DNA of 64,000 nt from NCBI RefSeq assembly GCF_004337985.1, contig NC_043742.1, positions 248,001-312,000 on the forward strand, given 5' to 3'. How positions within the stretch are numbered: the first letter of the stretch is position 1; the number at the start of each line of letters is the position of its first letter. Both the position numbers and the translations under genes were made by a program. The notes below the pieces were generated by a model. The model had not been told where the DNA came from. It did no database searches and saw nothing but the letters and a program-made list of their open reading frames with translations. Source of the DNA: Pyricularia pennisetigena (taxonomy: Eukaryota; Ascomycota; Sordariomycetes; Magnaporthales; Pyriculariaceae). Of the stretch, positions 57,051 to 64,000 are shown piece after piece.

Positions 57051-59785
57051 AGGCTATAAGCCCGGAAAGGTTTTAATTGATACACCAAAATCTATTTTGC
57101 ATCGCTGGAAAACCTAAAGTTTAAGCTTTATTTTAATTATATCGCATTTTTACAGCACGTATGTTGACGAAAATATTGTTGTTTTTGTGCGAAATTGTTG
57201 GTTTTAGGCGCTAATTCAACATTTAACCCCCTGTATTTACAGTGGAGATCGCTAAAAATTAACGTTCGATTTAGGCCCTTTTCAGGTATTGCAATGATCG
57301 CTTCCATTGCAAATCCAGAATTTTTGGTCTAGTTTTTATGGATTATGCACGCCACTGTAATTGGCTCCAAATTTTGAATAGGGTTTACGCCAGCGAATCA
57401 GGGCCAAAGACCCCTGTATTCGCTCGCCAACAGCCCATTAAATTTTTTTAGTGCGTTTAATAGGGTTTACAATAGCCCACAAACCCATTAGCGGGATTGC
57501 GTTAGTTGGTTTATTGCCCTGCACGATATCCTGCACGTTACCCTGCACGATACCCTGCACGTCGGTACCCAGCACGATACCCTGCAGATTACCCTGCACC
57601 CGTTTGACGAATTGAATTCGTTACGTGCACCTGGATTGGTATAAATACCAGGACACCTACTAATTACGGACTATAGGGATTTTAACCCTGTATTTTTTAG
57701 TGGACTTCGACCATTGAAAATAGCAATAAACCCTATTATTGGCAATTATAGGCCGATACCCGTTAAGAGGTAAACGGTATAGCAAATCCTAGATTTAATT
57801 GGGTATTTACCTTTAAACGATTAGGTTAGTTATTTATAGTTAAGAATTAGCGAATTGCAATTATAATCCAAATTACCCTATAATGAAAAATAGCCCTATA
57901 TCGGGCATTTCAGGCCCAATTATAACAGATACGGGGCCTAAACCCAGCCCAAACGAAGTTTTAACAGCTAAATCACAGGTTTAAAACCAGCAATTAAAGG
58001 CGTTAATTACGCAAATAAATCCATTTTAAAAGATAATTTAACAGTTTATTACCCTATATACCCTGAAAAACAGTGATTCCACTAGTTTTAATGCTATTTC
58101 GGATATTGAGCCCGCTACCGCACCTCCTAATTCACCTGGTAACCTAATTTTGAACAACGGGATAAGTAAAGAATTATGGAAACGAGTATTATTCTTCTCC
58201 GAAAATTGTAAATTAATAAGGGTAACCAATTACGATTTGTGGAAATAGGCGTTAATAATGCAGCTTAGGGTTATAAAAGCAGCGGAATTTTATTCCAGCC
58301 CTGAAATTGGCTATACCCTGCCGGAATACTGGCAATAAATCCTATTATTATTGATAAAAGACAATTTATTTAAGGAATTTTTAGAATTTATTGCATGGTA
58401 TTTCAACCCCGTAACGGTTTATAAAACCCTGGAAGACAGCTATTCCGTTGCACCCAAGATTAGTCGAGATACCTAAATATGGGGAATTTTACATCATAAA
58501 TTTTTCGAAACTTGAAGGATTAATACCTGAGTTTAACAGCCGTTTTAACTTACAAGTAATTAAATTAGCGAATACTAACGTGCAAAGCAACCCCGTAAAT
58601 GTACGAAATCAGTACCTACGGGCCCTGGAAGTGACATTTCCTCCCTGGGCCGAAACGTCAACGCAGTACCCAACGGGCTTTGCAGGCTATAGGCCAAAAT
58701 TCGGAAAAATTGAATTTGCAATACCTTATGGCGGACCTTGTATCCGAAAATTTAATTGCAGGCTTTACAACGGCTGAAGCCGCTATTTATAGGTTTGAAG
58801 GTCGAAAATCGGGTCAAAAGAACGCTAAAGAAAGCGCTAAAAAGGGAAATAATGGGCTGGAAAACACCTTTAAACGAAAAAAGAGTAAAAACTTTAATTC
58901 GGATTTTGTTTTTGCGAAAGATATTGGATCCTCCTCCAGCGAATTCACCGCTATAACGTTTAGAATTTCCATGGATTTCGAATTACTTACGGGCTCGATT
59001 CCAGGTAACGTTAACGAATGCGCAGCGTATAGCGCTCTGGAATAGTTAGGTAATTTGGCCGGTAATTTACCGTACCAAACTTTATAGTAAAAGGTTAATT
59101 CCGCCATTAATGGAACTATAAAATTACGTTCGGATTCGGATTCGGAACCCGATACCGGTAAAACGCTGAAATTACAGGCTCTAAGAGCTAATTTTAGGGC
59201 TAAAACGAAACTTGGACGCGGCGTAAAAGGGAGCCTTAAGCTTTGGAAATTAAATTACCCTGTCTTGTACGATATAAGTAGCACGCACCTTATTTTTGCA
59301 AATAAGCAATTTTTTACCGATTATACCCCCGGTTTTACAGTCGAAATCGGTACAGGAGGTGGCCCTTTTAAGCCTGTAAGTACCGGAACTGTGAGCATAC
59401 AGGTCCGTTACGGCTAAAAACTTGACGAATGTATAAAACTTGCGTTAAATAACGTTTTATATATCCCCTCGTTCGGAATAAGTATCGTTAGTAGCTTTAT
59501 ACATTATAATATACGGGGCGTATAATTAAAAAGTAGCCTTTATAATAAGGATTGCAAAGCGTGGAAACGCCTAAATACCGTTAAACATTCGTTTTGTTTG
59601 GAGGTAAAAGCGTGCGGTATCCTTTTTCGAAATAACGTTATTACGAACTACGCCTGTGTAATGGGTAAATATAGCACCGTTTTTAGCATGGCCTTACAGG
59701 GAGTTATAAAGGGCTTTGCAGCCCCGTTGGAAATAAAACTAAATAATATAAATCCCGAAAATTAGGAGGATTTCAGATTTACACC
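57051..59785 (+). mobile_element. Truncated Ty1/copia retrotransposon fragment, RIP-degraded
   Basis: After a non-coding leader, plus-strand frames read as copia gag (about 58150-58440 and 58448-58777), a spacer, then a protease region near 59280-59400 (DISSTHLIFANKQFFTDY; the D-S/T-G triad is damaged) and a GAG-pre-integrase-like segment to about 59770 (LNNVLYIPSFG, LYNKDCKAWKRLNTVKH). Integrase, reverse transcriptase and RNase H are missing: the copy stops at the R2 border. Stops are mostly TAA/TAG. No direct LTR pair was found. Confidence 0.6.
57517..57600. repeat. CCCTGCACGATA tandem array
   Basis: Seven variants of a 12-15-base unit (CCCTGCACGATA, TCCTGCACGTTA and so on) lie in the leader of the copia fragment. 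Confidence 0.85.
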
Positions 59786-59989
59786 TGTTAGCAATATAGG
59801 TTGCCAACAACGGTTTGGGAATTAACCTAGGTGCGGCGTGGTGCTGATTGCGCTATAAAGCCTGTAGTTACAGGCTTAAATACATTAAATTATTTAGTAA
59901 ACTTGGGATTGAGAGATTTAATCTATTAGTAGGGGAAATTTGCTTCATCTCCCTTACATACTCTCCGGTATCGAAATCGGGATCCGCAC
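59786..59989 (-). repeat. Dispersed repeat R2, copy 3 (inverted)
   Basis: Begins TGTTAGCAATATAGGTTGCC, the inverse of the R2 end, and runs to GGATCCGCAC where R1 copy 4 starts. Confidence 0.7.
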
Positions 59990-60158
59990 TAGTCTCAATG
60001 CTCAGACTAGACCCCCTTGCTTCGCAATGGGGACCGAGCGCTCCATATACTTTTCAGCCACATGGCTTTTCGACCAATTACATTGGCCGAAAAAATCGCG
60101 CTCGTTTTAATTTAAAGACATTTTGTCGCATTTCGCCGTTTATAGCGGTACCACCAAC
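59990..60158 (+). repeat. Dispersed repeat R1, copy 4
   Basis: TAGTCTCAATGCTCAGACTAG to CGCCGTTTATAGCGGTACCACC, same orientation as copy 1. Confidence 0.75.
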
Positions 60159-62239
60159 AAAAAACCCAATGCTGCGATATCGCCAACCACTATTCCCCCC
60201 GACATACAAAAAAATAAAAAGATTTTATTACCATATTATATATTTACGCATATTAAACTTTATTCGATATATTATTAAATTAAATAAAACCCGAATCCAA
60301 TAATGGAAAACTCATTTCCAATAATATTACTGGATATACCCGAAAAGGTATTCCTATCCGCGTAACCTGCAACCTAATATTTTACGTCCGATTTAACCCT
60401 ATCACCTCCATCGATATCGCTGTTGATTATGCCGCTGTTCAATTGGCTGCGCGCATGAAAAATCCAGCCGACTGCACTTAACGTGCGGTCGCAGGGCCTT
60501 TATAAGGCCTGTTCTTAACAATCGCAATTATTTTCGTTTTTATCGTTATTCCAATTACCATCGCCTAATCCTATATTCGAAAATAAATGGGAATTTAGGC
60601 CTTTTGTAATCGATTAAAAGCAATTACCGAAGGAATCCGAATCCGAAGCGGAAATAAACCTTAAAACCAAATTTACTCGCAATATTACCAAATTTTGGCG
60701 TAACCGTTACTGACGCACCAATTTTACGCAATTTATCCACGTTTTGGTAATAGCGGCAGATTTTTACGAAATTACCCGACCTGACTTATCGCGAATATTT
60801 CTTTTTAAAAAAATATTACGAAATTTTAAATCCGAAAACGTTTACGCGTTAATGGAGTCGAATACCGTTTTAATAATAAATTTCCTGCGTTTATCGAAAC
60901 CAGTTTTTTGCGTAAAAAATTGCAGCAATTAATATAATATTTACGCTTTTTTAACCGGTTCGAGCCCACAGATTTCCAATTTTCGGGAATAAAAAATTGT
61001 TCCGCCAAAAACGTAAGCGATATAAATTGGTTTAAACAGGTATTCGATACGTTTACCCAGGAAATCCCGTCCAAAGCGCCAATATTATATAAATTTATAT
61101 TTTTATTATTATTGCATTCCCGGGGCTACCGCCCGTTTTATTTATCGTTATAAATTTCTAACGTAATATACCTGGAATTAAATACTTTTTTAAGAACTAT
61201 AAACCCCCCAACGTTAAAGGACTAACGCGTTATATTAATATTGGGGATTTTAACCTACGTATATTCCCCCCAAAAAAGCAATTATTTGTTACGCGTATTC
61301 GCATTATATTTTATAGATAATGGAATTTCACGACGTATTGTAGATATATTATCCGGGTTTGGAATATATTTATTTTATAAAGCTATTAAACGGTAAACCC
61401 AATAGTTTATGGCCATTACCCGAATACGTTATTAGCAATGTTTATATTTATATTTAGTTTTTACAGCGAACAGTAATAATAATTCTTTATATATATATAT
61501 ACTAACATATAAATAAATTTAAAAAGGATCGTTCGTAACCCAATCTTATTTTTCGTATATAATAATTTCAATTTTTTGGGTAAGGTATAGGATTTTGGAT
61601 ATGGAAAACGTAACCGAATGCAAAATTTGATATCGTGTTTTTTTATATTAACGCCAGGACTTAAACGATATACGCAATCCCAATAGTACGTTACCGTACT
61701 TTTCCGCCAAAAATGGTTGCAAACGCCCGCCTTTTTACAATATCCGGACATTTATTACGAAAGCGCCAAATATTATATAATGCACCAAATTTGTGGTTTT
61801 TTATTCCCTAACCGCCCATATACGCCTGGAACAGTTCCATAATACCTTACTTTCCCACAAATTACATTATTTTTTACTTTATCCAAACCCCCGTTATTAC
61901 TGAAAACGAAGGGGAATATGCAGGAGTTATCCAAATCCACGAAATCCTTTTTAAACGTTTTTTAAACCTGTTGCCCGACCATTTCGATTATTTTTCCGTC
62001 CTATTCCTCGTTTATAGGGATTAAAAAATAACGTTATATATCCGTACAATTTAGGGAATTTATATCGAATTATCCCACCCTTTTAACAAAAAATAATGGA
62101 TATTACCCGTACCAACGTTTTTCTATATCGAATTTAATTTTGTTAGCCAGTTGTGGTAATATTACGCCTTTATTATATTTATAAATATAATAGCGTTGGG
62201 GAAATATAACTAGTTTTAAAAAAATAAAAAAAAGTTTTA
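60159..62239 (+). other. AT-rich repeat DNA with broken coding-like frames
   Basis: Plus-strand frames around 60740-60930 (RPDLSRIFLFKKILRNF, ALMESNTVLIINFLRLSKP) and later stretches read like protein broken by RIP-type stops. They may be the upstream part of the element whose end lies at 62.2-63.3 kb. The family is not identified. The sequence GGGCCTTTATAAGGCCTG near 60493 is an inverted repeat around a TATA-like core. Confidence 0.4.
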
Positions 62240-63280
62240 CCACGTTTTACGGCGTTTACAAAATGCATTCCGGTCCCGCATTTTGTACATTATAGTTGCT
62301 GTTTTAATTTGAAACGGATTATTGGATAAGAATTAAATTTTTAAAAACGTTTTGGAAAAAGCTTTTACCGATATATTATATAATATATATATTTCCGTGG
62401 TAAACCGTATTTACGATAATATATTCGCTGGTTATATTAACGGTTTGATGGGTATTGGATTATGGGATATAAAACCCAAAATCAATATCGCTTTCCGCAC
62501 GTAACGCCGCTATTTGTAAATACTTAACTTTTTATAAATAATAATAAAAGCGTTCCACTAAGGAAATTACGGCGTATTGAAAATTTTAGTGCCGCAATTG
62601 GTCCTATTTTTTTACGGTTGTAAAGCAAACAATTATGGCCTTATAATATTATATTTAATTTGGTTATTACGATTAAAAGTTATAAATTAACCGCTGCGCA
62701 CCGAGATTTTAAAATTAACGTTCGTAAAATGTACCACGGCCGGGAGTGGATTTAAACCGGTGAACTTAACAATTAAATATATTAATAGGGGTTTCGTTAT
62801 AAATATTAAAAATAACCACAATTCCACGCAAAATTTGCGAAAAATATTCCTAAATTGTGCAGCGATGGGGCCAATCGCAATTACGGTGCGTAAAATATTG
62901 GAAAACATCGCCCGTACACGCATTAACAGCAAATATTATATAATATTAATTAATTAAAATATAATTTATTATTCGTATTTGTTATTCCAAAATGGTTGGG
63001 GAAACGAAAAGGCCGAAGTATTACCCAATTTCGATTTCGACGGCCCTATTTTATTATACTTGGGATTGAAAAAGCTAATGGGCGATAAATTGGAGGTATT
63101 TAATTAAAAAATCGTACGCCTTAATAACGTGTTATTTTGAACGGATATTGAAGAAATAGGGGCAAATCCAAAGGAGAGATATAACCGGATAAACGGTTTA
63201 AATATTAATGGTATAATTTATACCGAAAAGGATTTGCTGGACGGAATATACGAAAAATCCGACGAAAAAGGAGTATAAAA
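62240..63280 (+). pseudogene. Decayed repeat-encoded protein, DUF6589-like
   Basis: A long plus-strand frame broken by a few stops reads VNRIYDNIFAGYINGLMG, NYGVLKILVPQLVLFFYG, NNYGLIILYLIWLLR, GFKPVNLTIKYINRGFVINI, RKIFLNCAAMGPIAIT. The order (Gly-Asp/Asn-xGly-V-LK-LVPQ, AAN-Y, ENNN-NST) resembles the C-terminal part of DUF6589 proteins, a fungal family found with repeats. This is a motif-level match only. Confidence 0.4.
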
Positions 63281-64000
63281 TTTAAAATAATAAAAGGTAA
63301 ATTACGTAAATTAAAACGGGTAAAGGCGAGGATTGTTTTATTATAAAAAAGAGTTAATGGACGAATAACGGTGATTTTACCCGCGAATAACGGAGGTAAA
63401 ACAACGTCCGCAAAACCAGTAAATACAAACAAATAGATGCTAATCGTAAATGTGGTTTAAAATAAAAAGCGAGGTATAATTTCCTTTAAAATCCTCCGTA
63501 TAAATAACCCGTTTCCTATCCATTTTTTTGCCCAAATAAATTATATCCTCCATTTACCGCCAATTATAAATTCAGTAAAAAAGATTTTGGTAATAACCGT
63601 TATTATAATACTTTATTCATTAAGAATAATAAATCCATTAAACCGGATGCCAATAATATTAATTAATATAATATTATATATATAAAACCCCCAATTTCCT
63701 AGCACCAAACCCTAAAAAAAAGCAAAACAAGAAACCTAAACCGATTAAGAGAGACGAAAATGTTTGGCAACGTTAAATATTTTTTTAGGAATGGGTTTAT
63801 TAGCGCTACGCCTTTTTTTCCGAGCTGGGGTAGCGGTAAACGATCCAGGGACCGAATCGTCCTTTTCCTTATTTTTTTTTAAAATGGCTATAAAGGGCTT
63901 TGTTAACGAGTCGAATATAAATTTATCGTAATTAAAGCCAAAACCGATAAATGAAAAAAACGGAAGAACGACCGCCAAAAGGTCGGCGCTATTATTACCA
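63281..64000. other. AT-rich DNA at the window end
   Basis: A Lys/Ser-rich minus-strand frame (63745-63978) has no recognisable domain. Nothing else supported. Confidence 0.4.

Overview
The window comes from a filamentous ascomycete (Pezizomycotina, probably Sordariomycetes). The evidence is short spliceosomal introns, a HET-domain gene, secreted plant-wall hydrolases, and AT-rich repeat blocks whose transposon reading frames are broken mainly by C-to-T/G-to-A type stops, as left by repeat-induced point mutation (RIP). Gene-bearing DNA runs from about 3.0 to 43.1 kb. AT-rich transposon graveyards lie on both sides (1-3.0 kb and 43.9-64 kb). The assembly has N gaps at 2358-2359, 10199-10704, 14884-15596 and 20640-20654 and one N at 27322, most beside homopolymers.

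Left block: a RIP-damaged hAT transposase relic (1-1436), a 30-bp AT-rich minisatellite, a GC-rich island and one copy of a dispersed repeat (R1). From 3 to 7.5 kb only small gene relics are visible.

Gene island, left to right: a GH62 arabinofuranosidase (+, 7607-8581); a 1320-residue HET-domain protein (+, 10851-14813); an intronless amino-acid permease (-, 15674-17404); a secreted GH43-LamG-GH43 protein (-, 21086-24241); a decayed secreted-protein gene (about 26.1-27.06 kb); an intact Fot1/pogo transposon with perfect 42-bp inverted repeats and TA target duplication (28473-30330), inserted 252 bp upstream of the start codon of a cutinase (+, 30582-31335); a small secreted protein (32077); an ACS-type MFS transporter with four exons (+, 33801-35773); and two divergent multicopper oxidase genes (-, 36154-38888; + 40105-42043).

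The most unusual feature is the oxidase pair. The rightward gene keeps all 11 copper ligands. The leftward gene has a clean eight-exon reading frame but keeps only 4 of 11, with the type 1 copper site completely lost. Both share the position of the last intron, so they look like diverged duplicates, one of them a conserved non-catalytic partner. The MFS transporter converges on the leftward gene, so the three may form a small functional neighbourhood.

Right block: a complete but RIP-destroyed Ty3/gypsy chromovirus (45703-53496) with two 443-bp LTRs, a 5-bp target duplication, a nested insertion and an antisense coding remnant before the 3' LTR; a truncated Ty1/copia gag-protease fragment enclosed by inverted repeats (56541-60158); several dispersed repeat families carrying a recurrent short palindrome (CGCC-GTTTAT-GGCG); and a decayed repeat-encoded protein at about 62.2-63.3 kb.

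The three secreted carbohydrate or cutin hydrolases suggest a plant-associated or plant-litter lifestyle. No tRNA, rRNA or CRISPR array was recognised.
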